A stretch of DNA of 64,000 bases. It comes from Flammula alnicola (Eukaryota; Basidiomycota; Agaricomycetes; Agaricales; Strophariaceae). Shown here piece by piece: positions 23,649-35,105 of this stretch (within the stretch, counting starts at the first letter, position 1; the number at the start of each line of letters is the position of its first letter). The notes below the pieces were generated by a model. The model was not told where the DNA came from and did not search any database. It saw nothing but the letters and a program-made list of their open reading frames with translations. The stretch spans positions 1-64,000 of the forward strand of contig JADNRV010000135.1 of assembly GCA_015499995.1 (NCBI GenBank). Direction: 5' to 3'. Position numbers and translations under genes: made by a program.

Positions 23649-25783
23649 ATGTCCGGTTTTCCGTATGGCCAGTTTAATGAGATCTATCCGAGTCATTCTA
23701 CTACGCCCCCTCAGCAGCAGCAGCAACAGCAGCAACAGCACCAGCAACAGCGCCAAGATCCGCCAGGCGCCTACCCACAGTGGGAAACCCTCGAGCACCT
23801 TGAGCATCAGCAACAACGGCATGACTTGGAAATGGCGATGCACTCGCCTTTGGATTTGGACACAACGCCCATACCCACACCAACGTCGACGTCTTTTCAC
23901 ACCCGGCAGCTCGAGATTGACCTCGACGAGCCTCCGGTCATGGTGCCGAGCCATAATTCACCGGTCGACGATGCGCCCATTCTCTTGCATCACCCGCATG
24001 TGCTTCCGCAGCACCATGCACTTTCTCAGCACCATCAACAGCAACAGCTGCACCACCAGCAACAGCAGCAGCAACAGATGAGCATGAGCCGACCGGGCTC
24101 TGCTATGGAGCCTCTTCTCTTCAGACCCGACAGCGCACAGCCACCTACGCCCGGGCCAGGTGGCGCGGGCGCTAATCTCACAAGCATGAGCACAACACCC
24201 GCAGGCGTCGTGCGCTCCGCCTCCACGCGAAGCGGACGCGCAACTCAACCGTATTACCGCCCCTCGCCGGCGAGCAACATTGTGTCCTTCTTGGCGGCGT
24301 CGTCGTCCGCCGCTGCGTCACCGTCGCCCAGTACTGGTGGGCTTCCGTCACCCCCGAAAGCCGCTACAGGCCTTCCGAAGGCTCGGAAACCGAGCGTGCG
24401 GTTTTCGCAGGCGACGGCGGGCGCTGCCTCAACTCTGCCCGGAGGCATGACACCGCGCCCGCCGACAAGCCGGGCTACGAGGTCGACTTCGGCTGCAGGG
24501 TCGATGCCTTCGCCTGCCGTGCCGTCCTCTTCTAGAGTGCCGTTTTTAGGGTCGACGACTCGGTGCGTTCTTCGAATTCCTTCGTCGATGTTGAATGGAT
24601 CCTGACTCTTGTGCCCTCTTTTCGCTTTATGGACATTTTTAAATTTCGGATGTGGTACTCAGCTCGCCACAACCAACTACGCGCTCATCGTTCAGCGGAC
24701 AGGGCGCGACGTCTCATTCACCACCAACGCATTCTCCCCTCTCTCGTTCACACTTCAATCCCTCCGCTTCATCCTCGCCATCCGTCCAACCTCAAATGCC
24801 ATCTCAAACCCAAACCCAAACCCACCCCGCTCAAAAACTCCCTTTGAGGCACATCCCCGCAGACATGCACTACTCGCTCGCGACGCACACGCTGACCGCA
24901 TCGCTCGAGGTGCCAGGCGTGCGTCGCGAGAACGTGCGCGTCACTCTTGGGACGTGTTATTTTAATTGGGTGAAGTACGTGTGTGTCGTTGCGGAGAGCG
25001 AGCCGGTGTTTGGGGGTGCGATTGGGGTGTATGAGATGGGGGCGAGGGCGGCGGGACTTGAACGGGGTGGGGAGAAGGAGAATGCGGCGGATGTCGAGGC
25101 GGGGAAGGAAGGCAAGAGTGAGAGGGATGGGGGGGAGGGTAAGGAGGAGGAGGAGGAGGGCGAGTCGATACCGGCAGCGGCACAAGGAGGAACTGGAAGA
25201 CGAACTTCCTTCGGCATACCGAAGCTCCCAAGGAGTGCGCTGACGGGCGTCGTAGGCCGCCTCGTCAACCCGAATTTGCGAGAGCGCAGGTTCGGAATCG
25301 GCAGGAGGGTTATTCAGGTTCCTGGGACGACTACGGTACGTCGCGCTCTTATTCTTAACGTCCTCCCACCTTCCTTTTTTTTATTCTTCAAGCCTTTCTT
25401 TTTCTCTTCATCGTCAATGCATGTCGTTCGCCTTTTATGATTTTTCGAATTTTTCCGTTTCTCTTCGTCGCCGCTTCCGTCACTGAGTGAGTTTTTGATT
25501 GGTTTTCTGTCCTTTGCCCCCCCCCTTGCTATTCCGTTATGAATGCCAATGCAATGCGAATATTTCCTCAACATCAAATGACCTTCAACTGCAAATCTTC
25601 CAACCTCGTCAACTTCAAACAACGTCTCAACTTCAACACATCAAATCATCCATCCGGCCGCGTCCAATAAACCAACAGCTCTCAGACATAGACGCGTCAC
25701 TGCAAGATGGCGTTCTCACCCTGAACATACACTGCGGGGAGCCGTATGAGCTCGACGATGAGGAGGACGTGCCTCTGCGATGA
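23649..25783 (+). CDS. Hsp20-like (alpha-crystallin) domain protein with polyQ/Pro head
   Basis: Three exons (23649-24562, 24663-25335, 25679-25783) join in phase to about 563 residues. Residues 20-165 are Gln/His-rich with several polyQ runs; 165-360 are Ser/Pro/Thr-rich and probably disordered. An alpha-crystallin-like fold starts near residue 370 ('YSLATHTLTASLEVPGVRRENVRV') and finishes in the last exon with the diagnostic 'IDASLQDGVLTLNI'. Between these halves sits a ~100-residue, strongly acidic insert (GEGKEEEEEGES) and a basic linker before 'RRVIQVPG'. Classical small heat-shock proteins are far shorter, so this is a specialised family member; a chaperone role is inferred from the fold only. 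Start is the ATG in ACCATGTCC downstream of a TATA box. Confidence 0.75.
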
Positions 25784-27617
25784 GTCGTTGAGCGGTGAGG
25801 TGTGCTCGTGAGCAGGTGTGAGATTAGGCGTGAGGTATGAGATGATATGTGCGAATCAAGAAGCTGTGAGCTCTACTACCCGTCCTTTGGATGATCTTCA
25901 AGACTCAAGAGTCTGCGATTTCCTCAAGGCTTCAAGCTTCAAGCTTCAAGATTGATTGTCGGTTCAAGACAGGTCTTCAAGCTTCAAGATTGAAGCCGTT
26001 CAATATTCAAGCCGCAGCTCAGTTTAGATTCAGCTTCAGCCGTTCGAGTCTCTTTCCTTTCCTTTCCTATCCTTTCCTTGTTGTGAACCTTCTTCGCCCT
26101 CAGGCCTCAGCCTTCAGCCTTTCGACCTTTCTCCCAAGTTCAGCCTCAACTCCTCAAGACCTCAAGATTCTAGAAAGACTTCAAGATCTCCAAGTATCCT
26201 CTTAATCCTTCCTCCACCTCAACATAACTCAAAATTCTCTGCCACTTCATTCTTGTTGCATTATCATCCTCTCGCCGGTGGCCCCCCTCACTTTCAAAAT
26301 CTTCAAAAACTTGAACTTGACCCGACCGAACAGTTCTCAGCCTGACTCTTTATTAGTATTGATATATAATATTACTTGCTCCCGCTGTAGCCTCGTCAAA
26401 CAGTTGGGTATGTATGTAGACGAGCCCGCTTTTCTTTTTCTAGCTACCTTTTCTTTTTGCATTTTTGGCACTCCTCACCGCCTTCGACTTACTTGTTCGC
26501 TGTATCTGTTGCCACCACTCGCCGCACTCTCTCTCTCCCCCATCTTCCGTTTTCTTGCTGTGTTTCCCCAGTGTTCTCGTTCCTGGTACCATCTCATCGC
26601 CCCCATCTGTCGTCTCTTGTTCTCGATCCCAGCACTCTTCGCTCTCCGTCGCTCAATATTTCACTTGCTACTTCCCCTGTCTCATTCTTGCATCTTATTT
26701 CATATCATAGTCCCAGCTCACCACGGACACCCTGCATTATAGCATAATTTCGACATCTCATTGCTCATCCACCCATCTTGTCTTATTCCCCGTATCCCAT
26801 GCCTCGGCTTACCCATCTATATCTGTTTTCCATCCTCGTAGTATATATCTCGCTTGTACAATGCTTTAGTCGCCTCATCCCCACCCCACTGTTCCATACC
26901 CTATATCCATCACATTTATATCCATCCCATCCTTTCTTGCACACTCACAGTACCATATTTAGCACGAATATTTATTTATCCCCAACGAATCGAAGCTGTC
27001 CTGTTACCCATTTAGCATCACCGTTTTCTGGTCATACAAGACCGCTATTCCATTCGTGAGTGCGAAATGATATATATATATGTGGTGTGGATTCAAGACT
27101 AGAAGCGGAGCTAGCGCTTAGGCTGGCGCGGAATAGCGCCGGCCCGGGGGAGCTTGCCACGCTGCGAGGTAAACTAAGGGCGAACGGCGAGAATTTCAAC
27201 TGGACAATGTCTACTTACGCACGCTGAAGCGCCAAGAATCCAGACAGATTCTCCGAAATTGAATCGCGCCACTGCGCTTGAATGAGCCTCTAATCTCGAG
27301 TGGCAACTTTAAGGCGACGGTTGCCAAGCCATAAACTGGTGCTGAAAAATATTCCTGAACGAGCCTGAACGAGGGCCAAAAGAGAATGGAAGGTCATAGC
27401 GGAGCTGGGCCATGGTACATATACGCGACGCGAACAATCGATATTTTATTTGGGCCATTGCTTAGCGCTTTGCGCTTTTTGCAGTGGGTCCCTACTAAGG
27501 ACTAGAGAGTGCCGCTTGGGAATCAAGAACGTATAAATCGCTTCGGATTTCTGCATTTTTTTTACCAGTTCACCATCACCCACATCCCACTGCACAACAC
27601 TCACACCACATTGCGCT
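25784..27617. other. CT-rich intergenic region
   Basis: From about 25900 to 27060 the plus strand is strongly pyrimidine-biased. 25910-26000 holds a run of CTTCAAG repeats (TCAAGCTTCAAGCTTCAAGATTG). Open frames in three phases are composition artefacts (Ser/Pro/Leu/Phe). 27100-27617 has nothing beyond the promoter of the next gene. Confidence 0.5.
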
Positions 27618-28189
27618 ATGTCTTACCCCAGCCGATCTGGACTCGGAGTTGACCTCAGTCAATGCTTGAGAAAAGGAATTGAACGCGAAGGCGTAGAAGC
27701 TGCGATAGCTAAAATATTAAAGCCTGTGCAGCTCCATGCCAAGTCGCAGGACCGGCGTGAACGAAGCTATATGGAAATCTTTACTTCTATGGAAAAGCTC
27801 CGCGAGGTGATAGATCCATTTATCAGGTTGTTGGAGCCAGGCAAAGCTTCTGAGGTTAAACAATTATTTGTGGGGTACGTTCTATTTTGACTCTTCTTGT
27901 TTGGCGGGTTTCTGACATGCATGCATCGTGTTAGTTTCGATGTGAACTCTATGGCTGCCGAGATGAAGGCCAATCCTGGCAGTGCGGATGCCTTGCACCA
28001 AATGTACAAGAAAGTAGGGGTCTTGATGATGAAGCTGGATATGATTATTTCTGGGGTAAGACGAATTCGTTTGACATTTTCGCTAGCGGTTCTTGACGTC
28101 CATGTTTCTAGCTTTGTGAACACCGCTATCCACGATACGAAGCTCGGAGGAACCAGGAGATCATTGTATTCTGCAAATGCCCGCAATGA
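27618..28189 (+). CDS. Small orphan helical protein, paralogue A
   Basis: Three exons (27618-27874, 27935-28055, 28112-28189) join in phase to 151 residues. Predicted to be soluble and mainly helical; no signal peptide or membrane segment. It ends in a short Cys/His-containing tail (LCEHRYPRYEARRNQEIIVF followed by CKCPQ). No family recognised. The gene at 30345-30867 has the same three-exon plan with introns in the same phases (2, then 0) and comparable spacing of the central helices, which suggests a common origin despite weak residue similarity. Confidence 0.6.
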
Positions 28190-28472
28190 GTACGGCGTGT
28201 TAATACCATTCGAGGGACCTGTTTCTCCAATTATCTTATATCTATCTATCATATATGTATAGATCTTAACTTACAATAAGTCCTGGAAAGAATCGACTTT
28301 GAATTGACCTTAAAACTTGAACTTGAAGTAAAAAAAGTTCTATAAGTTGATGATCCGCGCTCCTGAACGCGTCGGTGGCGTGAGAAAATCTCTGCCTCAA
28401 AGTCGCCCGACGCGTCTGAACTTATCCTCTCACTGTTCTCTGTTTTTTTTTTCCACCACTACATCCACGACA

Positions 28473-29654
28473 ATGCAGTCTGTCCTTTCTTTCCCGTCTA
28501 CCGACATTTCATTGCCTGTAGCTGCTGTCCCAGCTGCAGAAAAAGAAAACGCGTCTTTGAAACAAACCGCGCTTCAAACGACGGGGATGAAAGGAAAGAA
28601 AAGGACACTGACCTTGGTCAACGGAGGTTAGTAGCTCGCCACTTGCAGTAGCCGTCGACTGACTTTGGTTATAGAGGAACTTGATTTGACCTCGACGATC
28701 TCTCAAGCCACTCCTCAGGTCAGTTTTACTGCGCGTGTAGTAGTACTATGGGCGTCTTCTAAGGCTTTTTTCAGATTGTGGAGGCAATGAGACTGCGAAT
28801 CCTACAGGTACGTTCTCACTCTTCCTGTAGTACTTTTGGTCTTGATGCATTTTCGTACAGCTCGAGAATGAAATTAGTTCGCAGCCTCCACCAGCCAAGC
28901 GTGCCAAAACCACTGCCTCTGCTCCTACTGCTGCTGGCCCATCTGCTTCTTCTGAGGCAGGACCTTCTTCGACAAAAGCGGAGGAGAAAAAGCACAAAAT
29001 GCAGGTCAAGAAAATATTTGACCAGTAAGTGCACATCCTCCTGAGCCCACTACGCCCGAGGCTAACCCGCATGTTAGATTGAAAAAAGAATGCAAGTCCG
29101 ACAACGTCAAATTCCAGGGCTCGCCCAAGACAATCAAATTCGACGAAATTTGGGAGCAAGCCGATTTTGAGGCCCTCTTCAAAGGGAAGGGAGTTCTCAT
29201 TCAGCCTACGCCTGAAAACAAACCGAAGAGCGCTGTCACCATCATTCAATTCGTGTGTCCCTCTTGTATTTATCACCTTGCTCAAGGCAATTGACTCGAC
29301 AACATACAGAACACCCAATCCCAGATCTCCGCTTTCTTCGGGGATGAGTTGAAAGCTCTCAAGGGTAATGTCTGGTCACGAGGCGGTAAGTGCTATTTCT
29401 GCTCGTCCGAGTTATTGGATAGTGTAGCTGAACCTGTGGTAGGCAACGTTACTCGCCGTATGGGTGGTGGCTTCGGAGGACTGTTCGGTGGAGGCGGATC
29501 CACGTTCACCAAATCTATTAAACAGGGAGCATGCGATGTACAGATCCAATCTTTCGAGGTCAATTATTCCAAAAACAATCTCAAGTGCACCATCAAATTC
29601 GAGGTGGCAGAGCTCGGAGGGAGGTCTGGCGGGTACGGATACGATGACTGGTAG
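28473..29654 (+). CDS. Seven-exon orphan, probably nuclear
   Basis: Exons 28473-28626, 28675-28718, 28775-28807, 28861-29024, 29078-29252, 29310-29385 and 29443-29654 join in phase to 285 residues. The N-terminal third is basic and Ser/Ala-rich with a possible nuclear signal (GMKGKKR, PPPAKRAKT); a short helix follows (IVEAMRLRILQLENEI). A conserved-looking globular core (about 135-230) reads 'FQGSPKTIKFDEIWEQADFEAL' and 'TQSQISAFFGDELKALKGNVW'; a Gly-rich loop (MGGGFGGLFGGGG) and a beta-rich end (CDVQIQSFEVNYSKNNLKCTI) complete it. I do not recognise the family. The seven exact joins make it a genuine gene. Confidence 0.7.
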
Positions 29655-30344
29655 AGGTTCGCCAAATCATCTTCTATCGGTTTTGAATTTCGAAACGCGT
29701 TATTTGGTTTTCTTCGTTGCACGTTAATAGGTTTTATAATTGATATTCTCTTGTATATACATCTTACTTTCGGTATAATAATTCCTTAATATCGATTGTT
29801 TTATGTCGTCTAACGTGAAGGGTCTGATGCACAATGATTCTTGTACCGGAAAGCTTCTCGACACAGCACTTGAAGTCTAGGTATGGTCATCCGTTCTCTC
29901 GACGCCTTTTGACGCTCGAAACATAACAAGTGTGATGAATAATGGTCCGTATCATTCGGGGCTTTCTGAAACGATGCAAATCGCTGTATCACGCCTAATC
30001 ACCGCAGGAACATGAATTCCAACCCCGGTACACTGAAGCAGATACTCGGGAACAGCTTCGGAGTTCAACCTGTCATGCAGATCGCCTAAAAAGGGAGAAT
30101 TTGCCACATTTGGACATCTTGGCTTGATCTTGAGGCGGCCTCGTGGTTTGCGCAGTACTTACATAAGGCTCTGCCATCGATGCGCCTTAAAAACGCAATG
30201 GGGAATCTCGTTGGGGATCTTCCGTGACTTGGGATATAAAGGTTCTTGCGGCCATCGCCGTACCCTGACCTCTTCGCTCCTTCCCCCTGCATCTCTCTCA
30301 CTCTGACATAGCGGACTGAGCGTCGAGGTGAACTTGTAGGCAAG

Positions 30345-30867
30345 ATGAGCTCCGACGGGCACGCTTCAGTTCTGGAGAAGCAGCGCAGATATGCTAAGGC
30401 GTCCATCCAGCAGATGGTGCACGCGCTCCAGCTCAGCCGACATGATAGAAATGTTCTCCAGAGCTACGAAGGCTTTCATGCATTCTCAGCTGGTATTTTA
30501 AAGGGTCTCCGAGATATAGTGGACTCCGTCAGAGCCAACTTGAGGCAAGATGCTCTAGAGGCCATTTATGATCTTAAAAGGTAGTGTCATTCGCCACTCT
30601 CTGCTTGTGTTTGATACGAGTCAACTAAATAATGCATCTATCAACACCCATCAGCGATATCAAATCTGCGGTCAAAACCATGTCAGACGCGCTTATTGGT
30701 AGTCCTGCTAGTCAGACTCTGGGTGAAATCTATGCCGACATCATCAGGTTGGTATCCAACATAAAAGACTTCCTTTCCAAGGTGAGAATCAGTCCTTATT
30801 GCAATGATATTCTGTAATTTCTGACCTTCGTCGTATCTAGAGAGAAAGCTGGCTTGAACCTGCCTAG
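30345..30867 (+). CDS. Small orphan helical protein, paralogue B
   Basis: Three exons (30345-30580, 30655-30781, 30841-30867) join in phase to 129 residues. Soluble, helical, without signal peptide. The core reads 'FSAGILKGLRDIVDSVRANLRQDALEAI', then 'DIKSAVKTMSDALIGSPASQTL'. A TATA-like box (TATAAAG, about 30234) lies ~105 bases upstream. Intron positions and phases mirror the gene at 27618-28189; both flank the seven-exon orphan in the same orientation. Function unknown. Confidence 0.6.
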
Positions 30868-31567
30868 CGCGTAGCGCGATGCAGCTTCTTGATTGCCTTC
30901 AGGGAGGCTGGTTTTGATCTATGCTTAACTTATACCTTTGTACGAGGACATCTACAAGAGTGGCGAGGCAACGCGGGTGCCGCCGCAGTAGGCCTCTCCA
31001 ATTTTGGCTTTTGGGATGACAATTAGGAGGCAGATTTGCTTCTCTCGCTCTGTGGAAGGAGGCAGCCTTCAAATGACACACAGAGAAAGGCCCTTTTGCA
31101 TTTTCCTTCCGTCCTCGTCGTCTTAAGTTGTCGTCTGTGCTACGTGTTATTTTCTTTTATTCTTTTATTTTTTTGGTCATCAATTATGCATTGGATTGTC
31201 AAATCATTTATAGCTTGGCCACCGTGTTGTGGTCAGCTTGGGCTCGACGGGAATAAATTAATCGATTAGGTTGGCGGTGGACAGAGGCACTAGTACCTCT
31301 GAGAGGCGCTATACCTCTGAGAGGCCCGCGTACTACTTAATGCCCATTTGCGGCACACTTGTGGGTCCTGAACCTCTTGAACTTGTGATATAGTTATGCA
31401 ACTCTCCCACATGATTGCCTAGGATCCCCTTTTTTGGGCTAGCAAAGAGCATCGCATTGGCCAAGAATCAATTGAATGAGCGCTGGGCCGTCCTGGACGG
31501 AGATCGCGCGAGTGAAGTCCAAATAGCACCCAGGGTTACGATGTATCCTGCGAGCCATTATTCAACT
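30868..31567. other. Intergenic, no gene supported
   Basis: A T-rich stretch near 31120-31170 and a short direct repeat 'TACCTCTGAGAGGC' (about 31291 and 31311) are the only visible structure. Confidence 0.5.
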
Positions 31568-31649
31568 GGTCCAGTGGTCTAGTGGTTATGATTTCTGTCT
31601 CACATCTCGTGTTCACAGAAGGTCCCCGGTTCGACCCCGGGCTGAACCA
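31568..31649 (+). tRNA. tRNA-Val (anticodon CAC) with a 9-nt intron
   Basis: Same body as the gene at 12296: anticodon stem TCTGT/ACAGA (31594-31598, 31615-31619), loop with CAC anticodon (31601-31603), intron 31605-31613, T-arm CCCGG-TTCGACC-CCGGG. The acceptor stem GGTCCAG/CTGAACC has one C-A mismatch at the fourth pair (31571 with 31645), where the other copy has T-A. TTTT follows after one base. Confidence 0.85.
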
Positions 31650-32268
31650 TTTTGAGTTCTCAATTTAAAGAATCCAAATAGATCCATATGCGTCAGCCAG
31701 CTTGTTAAGATAGAACTTCCTCAAGTTCTCCTCCTTTTTCGATTCGTCGTTTTCCGGCTAAATTCATACAAGAAATATGTAGAAATTCTACAAACCAACT
31801 CATCTCTTTTACATCCTAATCCTCATCGTCGCGATGATAATGAGCTCAATAAGCGTAGTACTGGCATCAGGTCCGAGGGTATTTATATGTAAGTACGATA
31901 TTGCCGTGTCATAAGTAGTCTGTCTGCCTGTCTATCTCTGTCTCGTCTGCACGCGTGCTTTTTTTTGAAGTTGAAGCCGGAGAGTCGTGTGAGTTCCATA
32001 GGGACCCGTTGACCGGCGGAAGGGTGTCGCAGCAAGCAAACTGCTGATAACCTGTCCACGGCTCTCCGCTTGTCGTTCAAGTACACGGCCCGTGGTACGT
32101 GCCCACGCACCACGTCACATAAATACAAAAAGAAAAACCCACACACCCAGTACAGAGGAGAGAGGAGGCAGAGCGAAGAGAGGGGGTAAAAGAGGGAAGG
32201 GCAGGGGCGTAAAAAGGACACCGACATCCAGGGAATAATCAAAAAGAAATAGTGTGGATCGTAGGTCT
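31650..32268. other. Intergenic / 3' region of the NIPA-like gene
   Basis: No gene supported. The minus-strand frame at 31883-32242 lies in the expected 3' untranslated region of the transporter and has no family features. Confidence 0.4.
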
Positions 32269-34168
32269 CTATGAGCGGGGTGATATTCGCACATCCGTCA
32301 GCGACGAATCCAGGATGGGGGAATGACTGTGGCTCCTGGAGCCTTCGTTCCTGGATAAAGGCAACGGAACGTTCGACGGGCTGAGTTGCTGTTGCTGTTG
32401 CCGCCGCTTTGTCTTGCCCTTTCCCAACAACGCCCTTTCATCCTCCGCACCCGTATCATACCCCTCCTCTTCCCACTCCTCCGCCTCCCTCAACTGATGC
32501 AGGTCCCCGCTCTTCTGCTGCCGGTGCTGCGAATAATGCTGCCCCACAGACCCATTCGTTACAGGCGTGCCATCCCCCTCGGTGTCTTCAAACGCATTAA
32601 ACAGCGTCGTCGACTGCGCCTTGTACAGCGAGCTCTGCCGGCCGTGTCGTCCTGCCCTGCCCGCACCCGCACCCACACCGCCCATGTGGATGTCAATTTC
32701 CCCGCGATCGCCCACGCCGTTCCACCCGTCCAGCGACATGCGGCCCTGCAGACTCAACCGGGGGTTCATCAGCCCGCCCTCCAGCGTCGAGTGGCTGTGC
32801 GCCTGCCCGTTGGGGTGGTCCAGCGGCGGCTCGGGGATGCGCGACAGGTTGAGCAGGTGCACGCCCAGGAAGGTCACGATGAAGCCTGCGAGCAGCGAGA
32901 AGGTGTTTGAGGCGTCCGAGGTGTTGAATCCTTGGAACAGGATCAGAGAGGCGACGATGGTGCATGTCGAAAAGCCGACATAGTACAATGGGTTGACACT
33001 GATCAGAATCCGTTAGCTGGGGGTTATTCAAGCCACCTCTCGAAAATCCGAGATTGGGTCAGTAGTAGATGGCACTCACACATTAGTCGAGAATGTATCA
33101 AGTGCCTTGTTGAAGTAGTTCATTTGCACGATGATAGAAAGCCCGACGACAATCATGAACACGTAGGTACTGGGATGTGTGAATTGATTGTTGCCCCCGA
33201 ACGTCAGTTTGACCGCGACACCGAAGCCCTTGATGGCCATGACGCTGACTGAGCCGACCAGAGAGCAGATGGAGAGGTAGACAATTGGATTGGACCGTCC
33301 GTATTTTGGCACGACGAGGTAGACCATGACAAGAGTGAAAACGAGGACGGAGAAGCAGTAGAGGAGGAAGCCTAGTTATTCACGAAGACATTACGATTAG
33401 CAAAGCAAGATGTATGAAGACAATAAATGGAGAAGACATGCCAGGTTGAATAGCGAAATGCAAAATCTCATCCACGGTATTAATCGGCTTATCCTCCGGA
33501 GCGTGTAGCACGATGATGAGCGAACCCAATAAACACAATGTGCATCCAACCCGGCCAAGATGTCCCAATTCTTCACCCAGCAGGAACGACGCGAGTACGG
33601 CACTATAAAAAAAGTGAGCCAGTCAGGGGTCTGGGGTAAACGCATGATGAGGGCTCGGTGAAGATGCGCACCCTATCAGCACGCTGAGAGCTCCCAGCGG
33701 CGTTACTAGAATAGGTGGCGCAAACGTATATGCTGCAAAATTGGCAACTGAGAGAATAAAAGGAAATGAAACGCTCGTGTGAGTGGTTTGCATCGTTGTT
33801 GGCAAGGCGAAGCTCACTTTCGCCGAGGACCACTACAAGGAAATGACCTTCCGTTGAGCATGTATATGTCGTCTAACGATAAGAAACACGTACTAGTCAC
33901 CATTCCCGCCCACCATATTGGATTTTTGAGGTATGTTAAATTGTCGGAAGCCTGTGCGCCGTACGCTGAGTTCAGAGCTGCATCGTTCAAGCCCTAAAAA
34001 GCAAGCCGTTGTCAGGCTAAAGAGAACGTCGAGCGAAGGATAGGGGTCCAGAGAGAGTTTCTTGGCCATTATTTGAGGATAAAATACCTTTTTCGTGATT
34101 ATAAAACTGGATCCGATGCCGACTGAGCCGCAAAGGGCCAGTATGAGTCCGATGTATTTATCTTCCAT
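32269..34168 (-). CDS. NIPA-type magnesium transporter (DUF803)
   Basis: Minus-strand, multi-exon. The start is the ATG at 34168 (MEDKYIGLILALCGSVGIGSSFIITKK), the standard NIPA beginning; a longer frame upstream would start only at GTG. Following exons supply the conserved 'GLNDAALNSAYG', 'NPIWWAGMVT', 'ANFAAYTFAPPILVTPLGALSVLIG', 'LGEELGHLGRVGCTLCLLGSLIIVLHAP' and further membrane helices to about 'LLAGFIVTFLGVHLLNLS', giving about nine helices. A long hydrophilic C-terminal tail (Gly, Gln/Arg, acidic 'EEWEEEGYDTGAEDE') runs to the TAG at 32269-32271 and is probably cytosolic. NIPA proteins move Mg2+ across plasma or endosomal membranes; the substrate here is by family. All conserved blocks are present in frame. 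Confidence 0.85.
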
Positions 34169-34380
34169 GAAGGTGGTAGCAGCGCCTGTCACAGCGCAGG
34201 GTAGGGTATTACGAGATTAAAGAAGGGAAATAGAAAGGACGAAGCCAGCGCTGGGAAGAAGGACAGAGATGAGAAGTGGTGAGCTGGAGGTGGGCGGATG
34301 ACCGTCGTAGCACAATGCAGGAGCACAGCAATATCACGTGACCATACAGAACTTGCGGAGGGAAAAGAAGAGCAAAAAGA

Positions 34381-34472
34381 GGGCCTCACTGGGAATTGAA
34401 CCCAGGACCTCTTCCAATTGTCGGTTCTAGGAACCACCCAAAGGAAGAATCATGCTACTAGACCATAAGGCC
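34381..34472 (-). tRNA. tRNA-Pro (anticodon TGG) with a 20-nt intron
   Basis: On the minus strand the acceptor stem GGCCTTA/TGAGGCC pairs (one G-T), with discriminator C. The anticodon stem CTTCC/GGAAG (34443-34447, 34411-34415) holds loop T-T-TGG-G, the intron occupies 34417-34436 after base 37, and the T-arm is CTGGG-TTCAATT-CCCAG. It lies about 210 bases upstream of the NIPA-like start codon, same strand. Confidence 0.9.
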
Positions 34473-35105
34473 GATGCATTAGTTTTGCGGGATAACAACA
34501 CCTGTACTTGGTATACGCGCAGCACCAGAAATATCCAAGCATGCACAAATACGAATTTTTCTATAAAGTCTTGGCCTCCCGACGGTTTGTTCTTTACGAC
34601 GATTTGCCCCCCTTCCAGACGCCAACGTGAGCGAGGACGGGTCTTCCTTTTTATCTCGTCGGAGAGTGTCTTCCAGGCTTCTCTTTCGCTAGCAACACTA
34701 GCCTTGTTTCAAGGCGATGATGGATTTCTAGATAGTAGGGCAAGCTACATGCACAATTCAATATCGGGATCGATGTAAAATGTGTCAGTTGCGCGGAACC
34801 CTGCCGTCCACCGAACTCTTGAAGCGGATGAACCGTGAGTGAGTGATTTTCATGTAAAGCAGAGCACAACGAACATCTAGCATGGCCGAACCCAACCCTC
34901 CCGACCTATACCATCAGCAATACTATTTGTGCATACATAAGTGACCTTGAGCATTGCTCAATGACGGTTGTGTCGAAATTATACTATATTCTTACAAATT
35001 TCCTGACGAATTGGCAGAACACTTGGGGCTTATGATGGGTGGTATTCAGATGTGCGAAAGCAATGTTATTGCGAGAAAGAGGACTGCAGAGAATGATGTA
35101 AAGAT
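34473..35105. other. Intergenic, no gene supported
   Basis: Only short frames without features; the right part is the 3' region of eS26. Confidence 0.5.

Noticed and set aside
26278..27059. Long plus-strand frames in several phases
   Set aside because: Pyrimidine-rich DNA gives Ser/Pro/Leu frames in three phases at once; no signal peptide plus domain, no splice pattern.
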